Source of the DNA: Coprinopsis marcescibilis
Taxonomy: Eukaryota > Basidiomycota > Agaricomycetes > Agaricales > Psathyrellaceae
Length of the DNA: 64,000 bases
Reading direction: 5' to 3'
Assembly (NCBI GenBank): GCA_004369085.1
Contig: ML210191.1
Coordinates: 65,048 to 129,047 of the forward strand
The position numbers were made by a program, and so were the translations under genes. A model generated the notes under the pieces. The model was not told the DNA's origin and made no database searches. It saw only the letters and a program-made list of their open reading frames with translations. Shown here piece by piece: positions 33,731 through 45,200 of the stretch. The stretch's first letter is position 1, and each line of letters starts with the position of its first letter.

Positions 33731-36700
33731 TCACGTAGGTTCTTCAATTTGGATACCCTCGACGGCCTTGACAAGGGGCGCTTCCACGATCGTTTCGGGA
33801 CCGACGTACGGTTTGGTCAAGTTGTTAGAGTTGTAGGAAACATCGTGACCCAGGATGCCCTTCAGGATGATCTCCGCTCCGATCTTGGAAGATACTTGAT
33901 TGGATTCTTTGCAGATGAGGCTTTGGACACCTGTATGGAGATTTGTTAGCTGCGACCAGCCTGTCCGCAACCAGGCCTCCTCCAAAGCTTACATTTGGCG
34001 CATCCCTCCTCGCATGGGCATTCACACACTACTGTACAAGCCCTTTCCAGTAGCGGTTGTACTAACAGTGTTATACAGATCAGAACAGGCCAACGGAATC
34101 AACAAATTGTGAGGACACACCTTCATCGAATGCTTTGGCACTTACCCCTCCTCCCTTGCCAACGGAGTCATAGAATATCAATCTGAAATCTCGATCAGAT
34201 TGGCAGTTTCCTTTTCCCAAATCGCGATTCGTACCGCGCAGGCCGCTTGCGACTTGACTCCGTCACTTTGTATTCCTTTTCTGCCGCCTTGCACTCAGTT
34301 CGTACGTCCTCTGAAAGCGGGAACTGGTTTAAAAACGCATGCTCTGCAGCGTGAATTGCCTCGGCAACATTCAGTTGCAGTGATCTAAGCAGGTCAAGGA
34401 TTGGATTGGGTACATCAATCCAAAATCCACTCGTGTCGCGCTCCCAAGCTGGAGTGTCCAAGTCAACCGCGTCTAGAATTGTTTTGTTGCTAAAGTGGTT
34501 TGGGGTTAATATCGTATGGATCAAAATGTTTAGTTCACTCGCCGTATTTTGAAGAAGCCTTTCGATGAATGTTTCAGCTAGCTAGGTCTTCTCAAGAAAC
34601 AGATTGGCCACGCACCAAAGACTCTGACTTCAACATGAACCTCTATACATACCGTTAATATCTAAACTTGACCCATGGCCAGCACTCTGGTCAGTAGATA
34701 TAACTCACTGCCGTAGTAAGCCAAGCACCCCTTTGCCCGACGGATTCGCTGGGTCTGCACCGCATCCACATTTCTATGACAAGCGTCAAAAATTTTCTGT
34801 CCAGTTCGTGGTTGCAAAACAATGTACTGACGTAAAGTCCCTGCAAAGACAGTCAGACGGCAACTCCAGACTTGAAAATATTCTCTGACCTAGGCGATGT
34901 GATATAATTTACCTCTGCTCTCAACACCTTTGCCACGCGAGAGTCGTGGCTTATCTCTTTCACCTGCTTGGAGTTGACGCCTGAAAGCCCGAAATGAAAT
35001 TTGGTCACTCACAATAAAAGATGTTCCCTGATGTAAGAACTACGACAAGTTGAGATCGAGCTTTGTGGGCGAAAAAGGGAGCCACATACCACTCCGCCTT
35101 CGTAGACTTCAAACATCGCGCGAGACGTTTCGACTTCCTCGATTTTGTTGAGGGTTCGCCCGTCGTCAAGTATCTCTACGACGAGATATGTCTCCTCTTG
35201 TGCGCCACCTGTTATTCATTGAGTAGAGGTTAATTGGAGTATGGCGTTTGGACTCACGAATCGAAACGTGAACCGAGGGGTAGGGCAAGAAATTCGGATG
35301 CGTGTGATACCTGGGAAACTGGTTAAGTAGCCGAGGGAGCGTAGGTCTGATTAAAGACATACCATCCAGTATTATCTTTCAACAACCTTTCCTTGCAGAT
35401 AGGCATCATGGATGGCCCAAACCACTCCTCATCGGTGGCAGTCAGAGGCATCTCAAACCCAGCACATTGGAGGTGAGCTAAAGAGCAATCAGATCCTTGG
35501 CTTGAACCATATGCATCGTCCGAAAATGGAAACACACCTTCCAAAACAACTTTGCTATCAATGTCTACCATCAACTCCTCAAGCTTTCCGTCAAACAGCT
35601 GCTCGGGGTTCTTTGCGTAGTACTGGTCAACCGCAAAAGATTCGGCAACTAAAATCACCACTGAGTCGCGGGAGCGACGTCCGGCACGACCAGCTTGTTG
35701 GCGCTGCCAATAGGCGTTACTAGCCGAAACCGATCTGGACGACTAAAAAGACCAAGACTTACAAAGCTGGGGATGGACATTGGGAAGCCCAACATTATGA
35801 CGGCGTCCAGGACGCCGATGTCAATCCCGAGTTCTAATGCATTGGTGGCCACAATACCAAGGAGCTCGCCAGAAAATGCCTCGGACTCGATTCGGCGACG
35901 GTCCTTTAAGGTTTGTCTTGAATAACCAAAACAATAGTTACGTGGTGTTTCCACTTACTTCTCTAGAGTACCCTGACGGAAATATCGTATCAATGGTTGA
36001 TCAAATTCTTCAGTACTAGAGACTTACCGCTCCTGTACGGCCTAACTCGCTTGAGAATGTCATGACGCCCCTCGTTGCTGAGATCTGCTTTGAGTGTTTT
36101 CATGGCCTTGGAGTAGGATGAGATGATCTGATTGCGAATTATTCAACTTACAGCCAAGGGACGTACCAGTTCACATATTTTACGTATCTAATATCATCAG
36201 TCTGGTTCCTAAGTCACGAAAGAACAGGACGGATACCTTGCAGAAAAGAATGACACGCACACCCCGTTTCATGAGGAAGCGCATCAACGATGTCGCATCG
36301 GAAATCGTGCTTGCTCGCCCAAGAGAAGGCTGTAGGGGATCGATAAGCGAAGGATTCCAGACTAAAAAGTCCTTCTGGTTCGCGGGTGCACCGTCTTCAG
36401 TGATGGCGGACACTTCATCGTTTGCCAAACCAAACATCTTTTCCATGTGTCCCGCTGGATTGGCCAGTGTTGCGGTACACGAAATGAATTGAACTCTGCG
36501 ATCTGATCCACGGGAATGAGCAAGGAGACCGGACAATTACTGCTAAACTCACTTCCAACCGCTGCGCAAACACGACGAAAGCGTCTGAGGATCAATGCAA
36601 CATGGCTACACAAAGACGGATCCAGAACAGATGCTTGTGAGGTGGAAATGGAACATACCTTCCAAACAGGCCGGTATAGTAATGTAGTTCATCCACAACC

Positions 36701-38603
36701 AAGAGCTAATCAAGATATCTCAGTACCAACAAGGGCCTTCATTTTGTGCCATCACACCTTTACTCTCTTCAAAAACCTATTTCTGGGTCAGTACGCCATA
36801 TACAATACTGGGACACAAGCTCACATTCGCCACTTTTCCTCGCGGGGAAGGATGGAAGCATGTATCGTATCCTATCGTTCAAATGTAAGTGTCAAGGGTA
36901 TTGAGCGACGAAGGAGATTGCTTGCGAAGTTTGTGAATATGACCGAAGCCGTTTCCCGGATTTCTTCAGAGGCAAGTTAAAGACTGCATCCCAAGCATAT
37001 GTTATCTTTACAGCCGTGCAACTCACCATTACGGCAATCCTGTGGTGTGTCTCCATCATAGGTTGCTACCTTGAGATGACTGAGACTTGAGCAAGAGAAG
37101 ATGAGCTGTTCCAAGGAGGCCTTTTGATCTTGAGCAAGTGCCTAGTGTCAAGACGCATCGGCATTGAACAACTCGACCTTCAGCCAGAAGGAAACGTACC
37201 TTGGTTGGGTATACAAAAATCGCTCTGGCGTCTGGATCTTGCTCGAGAGCCATCAGAAGAGGTACTTGGTAGATTAAACTTTTCCCAGAAGCAGTACTGG
37301 TAGAAGCGACGACGTGTTTTCCACTCCGAATGGCTTGTATGGCTTGCGCCTGATGAGAATAGTATGTTCTTATCTTCCTTGAATCCAAGAGGGCGGTGCT
37401 TATCGCCCCTGATGGTGCGGGAGTCAAGTTTCCGAGACTTGCCTCCCGCGCTGCGAAACTTTGTTTATGGATAATTTGTTCCTTATACCAGGGTTGCTCG
37501 TGAAGCTCCTCGATAATGGTACCGATTGAAGGACGCTGCCCAGTTTCAGGGATAACGGTCAATGTTTCTTCCTCGACCGTAGTTTGCGGAATTGAAGGGT
37601 CGATTGGAATCAAGCTCCGCGAAGCGTCTTTTAATAATCGAACAGGATCTTCACTGGCGGATAAATGGGAGAGGAAGCTGACAGTAAAGTCAGTCAAGCA
37701 CACGGACCGCTTTCGAATGACCCGCATACTTGTTAAAGGCCTCCTTGCAGATTTTGTTTCGTTTTTCGATCAGTTTCTGCAAAGCAGAGATGGTGAGGTT
37801 GGGCGGGTGGGTATATGAAAACCTTGGATAGGTATTGAATCAAATACGAGAATTGATGTGGATATCGCATACCCCGTATTTCTCGATTTCTTGCCTTTCA
37901 AATCGTCGGCCATTTCAAGAATCAAAACGTTTCCCTGGTCACTACTCAGCTTTGAGCTTCCGGCGTGCGGTCGGATTTCAAAATCTCTATCCTTCTCGCC
38001 ATTGACAAGCAGCTCTTCCTTCGGTATGTATGAGAACCTGAATAGGTCCGGGAGTAGTGCTCTGAGGATGTTTAACATCTTAATTTTCTTGCGCAGATTT
38101 CGCAACTCACTTCAACTCTGCGACGCTGGAAATTTCCAAAGGTCTGTTTATCACAAGTGGCCGTCAGCGCAACAATTAAGATAAGCAGGTAACACCTAAC
38201 TGCTTGAGTTGAGCCTCTACTGAGGTACGTATTACGGAGAAGGTGGTCGCCAGCTGCTTTTTGGAAGCGATGAATGCTAGAACAGTATTGATTGCCTGGT
38301 GAAGTGAGTTAGTGGGATTGCCAAAGGAGCCCACATGGATTCGATACTTTGAATATCTATCCAGCGGGGTCATCTCAGCAAGGTCAGGTATGTTGGGAGA
38401 TAGCCCAAACCTTGAAAAGCTGGGTAAAGTTAGCGATGTCGCAAGACAACTCTGAATTGGAAGCGCACCGAGTTGAAATGATCTGGCCAAATCATGTCGG
38501 TTTGCGGGGTAGTTTTGCTCTTTTTACTTTGTCGGGCCTTTGGTCTGGAGCTTTGTGTAAGACCCGCTCTATCCTCTGAGTCTTGGGTAGACTTCCTCTT
38601 CAT
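33731..38603 (-). CDS. HRQ1: RecQ4-like DNA helicase HRQ1
   Basis: ATP-dependent 3'-5' DNA helicase of the Hrq1/DUF1998 group (crosslink repair, telomere maintenance). Start ATG at 38601-38603 gives MKRKSTQDSEDRAGLTQSS and a Lys/Arg-rich leader, then WPDHFNS-LFK-IFK-AINTVLAF, which needs two 9-nt exons. Helicase motifs in order: QAIQAIRSGKHVVA, Walker A STASGKS, AIFVYPTKALAQDQK, DELH box (LLVVDELHYYTGLFG, about 36680-36720), QFISCTATLANP, FCKI-type motif IV region and IVATNALELGIDIGVLDAV. The C-terminal DUF1998 part has VEVRVFGFFKIRR, SGFWIDVPNP and a Cys-rich segment ending EEGCAKC-VQSLICKESN then QVSSKIGAEIILKGILG. About 1,150 aa with more than 20 introns. Some junctions between 34.6 and 35.4 kb were not resolved. 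Confidence 0.9.
38348..38356 (-). other. 9-nt microexon (I-F-K) in HRQ1
   Basis: The exon ATATTCAAA lies between a 54-nt intron (38357-38410, ending ggatag) and a 52-nt intron (38296-38347, starting gtatcg, with CACTAAC near its end). It supplies IFK, completing the family pattern L-x-K-x-F-K-A-x-N-x-V. Confidence 0.68.
38411..38419 (-). other. 9-nt microexon (L-F-K) in HRQ1
   Basis: The exon CTTTTCAAG lies between a 49-nt intron (38420-38468, starting gtgcgc, with CTAAC, ending acccag) and the 54-nt intron 38357-38410. It directly precedes the second microexon in transcript order. Confidence 0.68.
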
Positions 38604-39046
38604 CGTGGATGCTCGGTTTTTTTCAAGGCAAAAGTTGGCAGTGGTGGTGAAAACAAGAGCAAGGTGGCAGTGATTTCGGAAGCAGTTGTTTCAAGACCGC
38701 GTCGCGTCACGGCTTTGGTTCCGACTCTCATGGCACCTTCTTGTATACCCCCTGATATCTCACATTTAGCCGGTCGAAGGCTACATATTGGTAAGATATA
38801 GATATCTGCGGTGAATAACCTATAATGAGGGTGAACTTGAGGCATACTTTGTGAAAGACAGGGGCTACTTTGCTGTATATACTCCCTATTTGGCAATGCG
38901 CTTTGATGCAAACACGTCTGAATCACCAGCGACAGCGACGAGTGCTTCCAGACTAAAACTATACTGTTCGTCGCGGGGTAAGTAAGTGACCAGCTCGCTG
39001 TGCAATCCAACTCCTAATGATATTATAGGTGCTATAATCTAACAGC
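38604..39046. promoter_or_regulatory. spacer between divergent HRQ1 and small basic protein gene
   Basis: 443 bp with no recognised gene. It must contain the promoters of HRQ1 (minus) and the small gene (plus). Confidence 0.4.
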
Positions 39047-39313
39047 ATGCGGCCAACAGTTGTGCGACTCGTGCGGGTTCTCCCTCGGTCAGCTCTCCAT
39101 CTCGGGAAACAGAAGGTCATCCCTAGACCAAAGCCGCAATACGAAGATTTAAACAAACCGACGACGCTTGATATTCTCCTCAAGCAAAAGGAAACCGCCG
39201 GCGACGCGTGGCCATCAAACATTCGCATCGAGCCAGTTGTGAAAAAGCAGGCGTTCCGACAGGTTCAGCCCAAGCTCAGGCCGTATTTGAAGAAAATGTT
39301 GAGGGAGGCATAG
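39047..39313 (+). CDS. small basic protein, predicted mitochondrial, function unknown
   Basis: Intronless 88-aa frame. The N-terminus MRPTVVRLVRVLPRSALHLG is Arg-rich, lacks acidic residues and is amphipathic, as in mitochondrial presequences. The rest is charged (KQKVIPRPKPQYEDLNKPTT, LDILLKQKE, KKQAFRQVQPKLRPYLKKML). It was not recognised. Size and charge would fit a mitoribosomal or assembly-factor subunit, but that is a guess. Support for its being real: a clean ATG-to-stop frame with presequence-like composition in an otherwise empty gap downstream of a divergent promoter. Confidence 0.5.
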   Translation: MRPTVVRLVRVLPRSALHLGKQKVIPRPKPQYEDLNKPTTLDILLKQKETAGDAWPSNIRIEPVVKKQAFRQVQPKLRPYLKKMLREA

Positions 39314-39563
39314 AAAAGGCGCAGCCTGCTCCCATCCCAGATTTAACCGCCGTATAGTAATGTCTCTCGCACTTAATAATGACTAGCGTGTTTTCGTCAT
39401 TGGCCTCGATTCAAGTCCAAGTTGCTAAATGCCATGTTGAGGTTTTGTATTTCGTAAGGTCTCTGAGCTGTCACATATTATTATCAATCCCCAACTTCTC
39501 CATCAATATCAGGCCGCTGCGAAAGAGGGTGCGAATTCAACAACACCTTTACCTTCAACCATC

Positions 39564-40626
39564 ATGGCAGGCTCTGTGTTCATAGGTAATTTGAACCATC
39601 TACTACCTAATGTCTTCTTAAGGTTGACTATATCTCTGTTTTACAGACCGAGTGTTACCGCTCATTGTTTTCCCCACTCTTCTCGCCGCAGCATTCAAGT
39701 TAATCTTGGGTCACTTGAGCGTCTCTGGGCTAGACATTGTCCTTAGGGATCAATGCTTACCAGGAACAGGCCAATCGACCCCGTTTCTGCTTGAGTATAC
39801 GGGCTTCAAAGGGCTGGACGACTCACTATGCGGTTTTGTGTCCTTTTTTCAAGAAACGTTCGCCAATCCACTTGCCACGAAACAACTTGGCTACTTCGCA
39901 GGGACCGGAGGTGTTTTTATCCTCTTCCTTGCTCTCGAGAGCTCGAGGAAGCGACGAAGTGCTTTAATTGCGTTCCCAATGGCTTGGCTTTTCGTTAGCC
40001 AGATCATGACCATTGGAATCACAATCTCAGCATATTGCCTCGTCTTTACTCTCACCAACAATTCCATTCCGACAACCAAGGCAAGCAAGAAAGTCACTCA
40101 AGCTTCGGTGGAAGCTATTCTGGCCGGGTTGATTTTTGGTGGTGCCGCCCCGACCTTAGCATTGATGCACTATCAAGACCCACACGTTAGTGCGTGGTGG
40201 CAAATATACCCAGTCTACATCGCCATCATTTCCCAAATTTACCTTTTCATTCGGCCCAGTTCCACCACGTCCGGACGCTCCTTTGCCCAAACAGTCCTAC
40301 TTGGCTCTTTCGTTCTGTCATCGGCGTTCCATCTCTACACAGTCTTGCCATTGATCCAAGACACCGAAACCCTCAAGTCACTTTTCCTACCTTCCACGAT
40401 CCCCGTCGAGCCCACAGCCAGCGCGGGCCTCAAGACGTTGGATTTCCTGCGCTGGGATTTCTCCCTCGGGATTGGATCAATTATGGCTGCAACCTTGTGG
40501 TTTGCGCAGTCCGGACTTCAACTGTTTGGGATACTTGCATGGTATATTGTTGGGTCACCCCTCCTCGGACCCAGCGCCGCTGCGACCGCAGTTCTCCTGT
40601 GGCGAGAAGCAAACCTTCAATACTGA
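39564..40626 (+). CDS. polytopic membrane protein, unknown function (paralogue 1)
   Basis: About 330 aa with roughly eight hydrophobic helices. One intron near the start joins MAGSVFI to DRVLPLIVFPTLLAAAFKL. Features shared with the next gene: LSVSGLDIV loop, LEYTGFKGLDDSLCGFVSFF (paralogue 2: LAYTGINEVDTGICILVSFF), ALESSRKRRSALI, WWQIYPVYIAIISQIYLFIR, GLKTLDFLRWDFSLGIGSIM, AATLWFA and the C-terminal GSPLLGPSAAATAVLLWREA. No signal peptide is needed beyond the first helix, and no catalytic motif was recognised. The size and topology recall uncharacterised integral membrane proteins found beside fungal terpenoid genes, but no such cluster is present here, so I leave the function open. Confidence 0.82.
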
Positions 40627-40981
40627 GATTCGTTAGTGAATCTCTATATACATAGCATGCCTGGCAGTACGACTGACAAGGACTTATGTTCATTATACTC
40701 AGTATGTACCATATTGCCACAAACCCAAGGCGCCCCTGGCCACCAATATTGATCATCCTTGTTCCTCATGAACGAATTCAGGGGGGATCTTGGGGACGTA
40801 ATTAACAGCAGGTAATATCCCATCCTCCGTGATGTATCATTCATCAGTCAGCATCCGTGTGATGTTCTGAATGGGCCAGCAAAAGGATCCCCGTATTGGC
40901 CGTGGCATGGTGTCCTATCTGTCTAAAACCCCTCAACTATGATGAAACCCTTCAAGGTTCCATCCAACTTGACCCGAAACC
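40627..40981. other. spacer between tandem membrane-protein genes
   Basis: 355 bp containing the 3' end of paralogue 1 and the promoter of paralogue 2. No other feature was recognised. Confidence 0.5.
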
Positions 40982-42034
40982 ATGACCACGGGGATCAAGA
41001 GCTTTCAATTCCAAGGTGAGCATTGTACATACGCTGAACCGACACTCTCTCAATTCCTCTTAGACCATGTTCTGCCCTTCTTACTCTTTTCGTCACTCCT
41101 CGCGGTCGGCGGGAAATATATGTTCGGAAACGTCGAACCGTCTGGATTGGGAGATGCAATTAACGAGCCATGCAAAGCTCTGGGAACGTCTCCCTTTAAG
41201 CTCGCATACACAGGAATAAACGAGGTTGATACGGGAATTTGCATCCTGGTATCCTTCTTCCATGAAACAATTTCCGACCCCCTTCCCAAACAACAACTCA
41301 TCTACTATCTTTCAACCGGCCTCATCATGGGTATCTTCATCGGCATGGAGAGCTCCAGAAACCACCGCGGCGCTTCAATTACCTCCCTGGTCGCATGGCT
41401 TCTTATGGGACAGGTCATTTCCATGGCAGGCGTGATGCCCCTATACTGCCTCCTCTTCGTCTTCAAAAAGGCCTATCGTCAAAGGACTAGAATATCTCAA
41501 ACCCAGGCAGAATCCATTATAGCCAGTCTGGTAATTGGCGGTGGTATCTCAACAATAGCCATGATCAACCTCCCTAACACGGCAACTATCGTCGTATGGC
41601 AACTATACCCTGTTTGCATGGCCCTAGCCGAGCTAATACGCCGCTTTATTCGACCATCGCTCCCAACCTCAAAGGCCTCCGATTCTGGACATAAAATCAT
41701 CCAAGTACTCCTGCTCGCCCACCTGGTTGGATCAGCTCTCTACCACATGACCATCGTCTGGTCATTTAAAGGTGACTTGGAACTCCTAAAGTTATTCTTC
41801 ATTCCTTCCCTGGCTCCAGTCGATCCTGCCGAGCGGATGGGTCTTAAAGTCCTTGAACTTCTCAAGTGGGACTATGCAATCGGAGTCGTCGCCATCATGG
41901 CTGCGACACTGTGGTTCGCTTCGTCGGCTCGCCAGGTTTTAGGCTTGCTTGCTTTCTACGTCTTTGGAAGCCCCATCTTAGGTCCTGGCGCAGCAACAAC
42001 GGCGGTGGTGTTCTGGCGGGAAACCGGTCTTTAA
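40982..42034 (+). CDS. polytopic membrane protein, unknown function (paralogue 2)
   Basis: Intronless frame of 350 aa, tandem copy of the preceding gene in the same orientation. It starts MTTGIKSFQFQGEHCTYAEP, then LLDHVLPFLLFSSLLAVGG (aligned to DRVLPLIVF of paralogue 1). Shared motifs: YTGINEVDTGICILVSFFHE, GMESSRNHRGASITSLVAWL, WQLYPVCMALAELIRRFIRP, MGLKVLELLKWDYAIGVVAI, MAATLWFASSARQVLG and GSPILGPGAATTAVVFWRET. About eight membrane helices. The N-terminal extension of about 25 residues and the loss of the single intron distinguish it from paralogue 1. Function unknown; the duplication itself is clear. Confidence 0.88.
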   Translation: MTTGIKSFQFQGEHCTYAEPTLSQFLLDHVLPFLLFSSLLAVGGKYMFGNVEPSGLGDAINEPCKALGTSPFKLAYTGINEVDTGICILVSFFHETISDPLPKQQLIYYLSTGLIMGIFIGMESSRNHRGASITSLVAWLLMGQVISMAGVMPLYCLLFVFKKAYRQRTRISQTQAESIIASLVIGGGISTIAMINLPNTATIVVWQLYPVCMALAELIRRFIRPSLPTSKASDSGHKIIQVLLLAHLVGSALYHMTIVWSFKGDLELLKLFFIPSLAPVDPAERMGLKVLELLKWDYAIGVVAIMAATLWFASSARQVLGLLAFYVFGSPILGPGAATTAVVFWRETGL

Positions 42035-42216
42035 AGTTGCCTCTCAAAAGTTGTTGTAAACATGCTTGTTTGCCGAAAAACGCCCATACCCAACGGTGGG
42101 ATAATCAGGACTCAAAAAAAAATGTTGCATGATTATCGAAAAAATTAGAGGCACAAGATATGGTATGTGCAGAGAAACAACGAACGTAGATGCTGGATAA
42201 ATTGGAGGACTCCCGC

Positions 42217-45200
42217 TCAACGTTTACCCTTGCCCTTTCCGTTGGGTTTGCCAGACGACTTTTTCTTCTTGGGTTTATCATCGTCAGATTCGTCTTTCTT
42301 GCCTTCGGTTCTCCTTTGGTCAGCTACAGGGAATTTATGATTTAATGAGCGACAGTTTTTCATCTTTGATAGCAGGTTCCCACCTTTCGCTGCTTTACGC
42401 TCCAACTCGTCCCATGATTCACCTAGCATAAGATGATTAAACGGATGAAGGTTCGTTCCTCAAAGCGACTTACCACTATCTGATTCATCGTCAAAGTCAT
42501 CAGACATCGAGGCATCGCTGCCACTTGCATCTGAGAATTCGGAATCGTCTTCTGAACTTGACGAAGAGATGACCTCATCGGATTCTGCTTTGAAGTCGGA
42601 TTCAGACTCTTCCGACTCTGACTGTTCGCTCTGGAAGAGATGTTGAGTGTTAGTCCGGGGGATGATGGGAGGATGTCACAGTGATAATACCTCAACACCA
42701 GTACCGCGCAAGAAGGTCCATCCGCCCGTTTGGAAGAATTCGTAGGGATTGTCGTTGATATGCTTCATGATAGGGCCCCAATTCAAATTGACGGGGCTCT
42801 CAGCCATAGGGATATCTACAGAGCTAAACAGTTGTGAGTGCACCATCAACCGAAGGAGAAGCCGGTAACATACTCAAGCCAGTTTTTGACATCGTCCATT
42901 TGCGAACTTTGAATGGAATTGATGTGGAGAGGAGCTTTGGTAAAGTCTTTGAACACCAATACTAAATCGAATTGCTTCAGTCCGTATTGCACACGTTCCA
43001 GTGACGCGATTTCAATGTCAGCAAGGGTGACAACGAGGAAGGGAGGATCAGTGAGGTGGACAAGGCATTCCGTGGTAGGCTGCAGCCGAGCGCTAGTGCG
43101 GAAAGGCACACCCTCGAAAGACAGTTCTCGGAAAGGCTGATCCACTTCAATGGTCTCTCCAAGCTGGATGAGAATATCAGCAAATAGAACGATGCGCTAA
43201 TGAATCTTAGCTCACTGAATGTGATGCGGCTTCCGCGATGCGTTCGGCAAAGGTTTTAACTTCTTTGTTGAGCATAGCGCGTCGCCTCCTCTCTTGCTGT
43301 TCCATCTCGATCTCATCCTCGTCTCCGTATCGGTGCTTGCGCTTTCGATTACCAGTCTCGTCGAACTGTACGTCTGTAGCCTCTCGGAAAAATTGAACAT
43401 CCTGTTCGGCGTCAGCAAGCATTCCAAATGCAATGGACGATCAACTTACAAATGTCTTCTTCTTGCCGATGATAATAGGTGCTTTCAGACTGAGATGTAC
43501 GATGACTAGTAGCTCGTGGTCGCACGGTTGAAAGAACAGATGTTTAACGTTACTGAAAAGGACGTCTATGGTTTGCGTGTGAGCACGAAATTGCGTTTCA
43601 CTCGACGAGAGTCGGGAAATGCGACCTACCGACTTTCTGAGCTCCAACAGATTGATACCGAATACCATTCTGGTGGATCTCTACCTCTCCCGGCAACCGC
43701 TTTCCATCCAAGGCAGGTCGGATGAATGTTTCTGACATTCTAACGGGTTTACGGCCCTTGACCTCGATGAGATTGCCCTGTTCGACGACATCCGCCATTT
43801 CTTTCTTCTGCTGCTCCCTCTTGTTTGCCTCTTTCTTGAGCTCTGTGATTTGCTTGACGAGGTTTTCGAAACGGTGGCCGTCAGGTGAGCGGTAGGAGAC
43901 TGAACGAATGAAGGTTGCATCTGGGTCTTCGAAGGGCTGGATGATGACATCAATCCCCACCTTGTTAGGTACGGTGATTCAAAACGTACCGTATCCTCTT
44001 TCTTTCCAGCAAGTTGCCCAGGTGTTTGGAAGTTGATGCGCAGGTAGGTAAAGTCCCCTTCATCACTTTTGCTGGCGTTCTTGATAGTATTGATGTGGAA
44101 AGGGACAGCAAAGCCATGTATCGGCAGAATGACACTCTGTGCTTTTCTGTCTACGTAAATCTAGAGGGAATTAGTCAAACCAGGCCTTATGTTTGCGGAA
44201 CAGAGCTTACCCTCAACCTCTCGACTTCTTGAGGCAAAGCACCCTCTCCCTTGTAGCTCTGGAATTTCTTCCAGCTCTTCCCTTCCTTGCCATCACTGCC
44301 ACCTCGACCTTCGGAAAACTTCTCCATTCCCGACTCCTGCAGCTTTTCATGCAGGTCTCGCTGATGTTCAATCATTTTGGTGGCGGCAGTCTGATGAACC
44401 TCGTCTTGGGCGGCGCGTCGCTGGTTTCGCAAAACTTTCCCCCCTACTGCCTTCGCTTTGGCGGGTGCACCGTTAGTTTTCGGGGCCGATGGAGCCTTCT
44501 TGGTCTTTGCCTTTTGATTATCGCTTTCTGAGTCAAGGAAGAACAATGTCTCCTTCGATGACTTGATCCCGTCCGTGAGTAACACAGACTTGTTCTTGTC
44601 GACACGGATGGTATCAACGAGATTCAAAGCATATCTGTGCAAAAGGTCTCAGAAGGCGAAAGCACTGCATTGGCAAGAAACGTACTTTTGACCATTGGAA
44701 TCCGTGAGTTCTGTGAACCCAAGACTGAGGTTGAATGTCATGTCCTTCTTGATAGTCCGGGAGTTCTTTCCGGACAGCACGTAAGTGGCATCCCGGAATT
44801 CCATACCAATCTGAAGCCGAAATGCTTGAGAAAACTGCCAATAGACCAAGAATTGCATAGCTTACACCAAAACCGACTGTCTTGACGAAATGCTTCTCTA
44901 AATCCGGGTTCTTCTCTCTAACATATGAGACAGCATGCAAGTACACTTCTTTCGCCGGAATCCCGTCCTTGATCATGGACAGCAACTCTGACTGAAGGGA
45001 TAAGAGGATGTTGTATTGGGATTCTTGTTCCTGCATTGGCGGTCAGTACGAGAACCGGGTTCACAGTTGGCCAACGTCGGACGCACAGGATTGGGATCGA
45101 CAATAAACGTTCGCCCGACATTTGTGGAATAGCTTTTATATCGCAAACCAAACGATACCAGCAGGACTCCTTTGTGTGCAATGTCGTCATCTGTAGATTC

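Noticed and set aside
39564..42034. Terpenoid biosynthesis cluster around the membrane-protein pair
   Set aside because: No prenyltransferase, P450, monooxygenase or other pathway gene lies nearby; similarity to cluster membrane proteins is only in size and topology.
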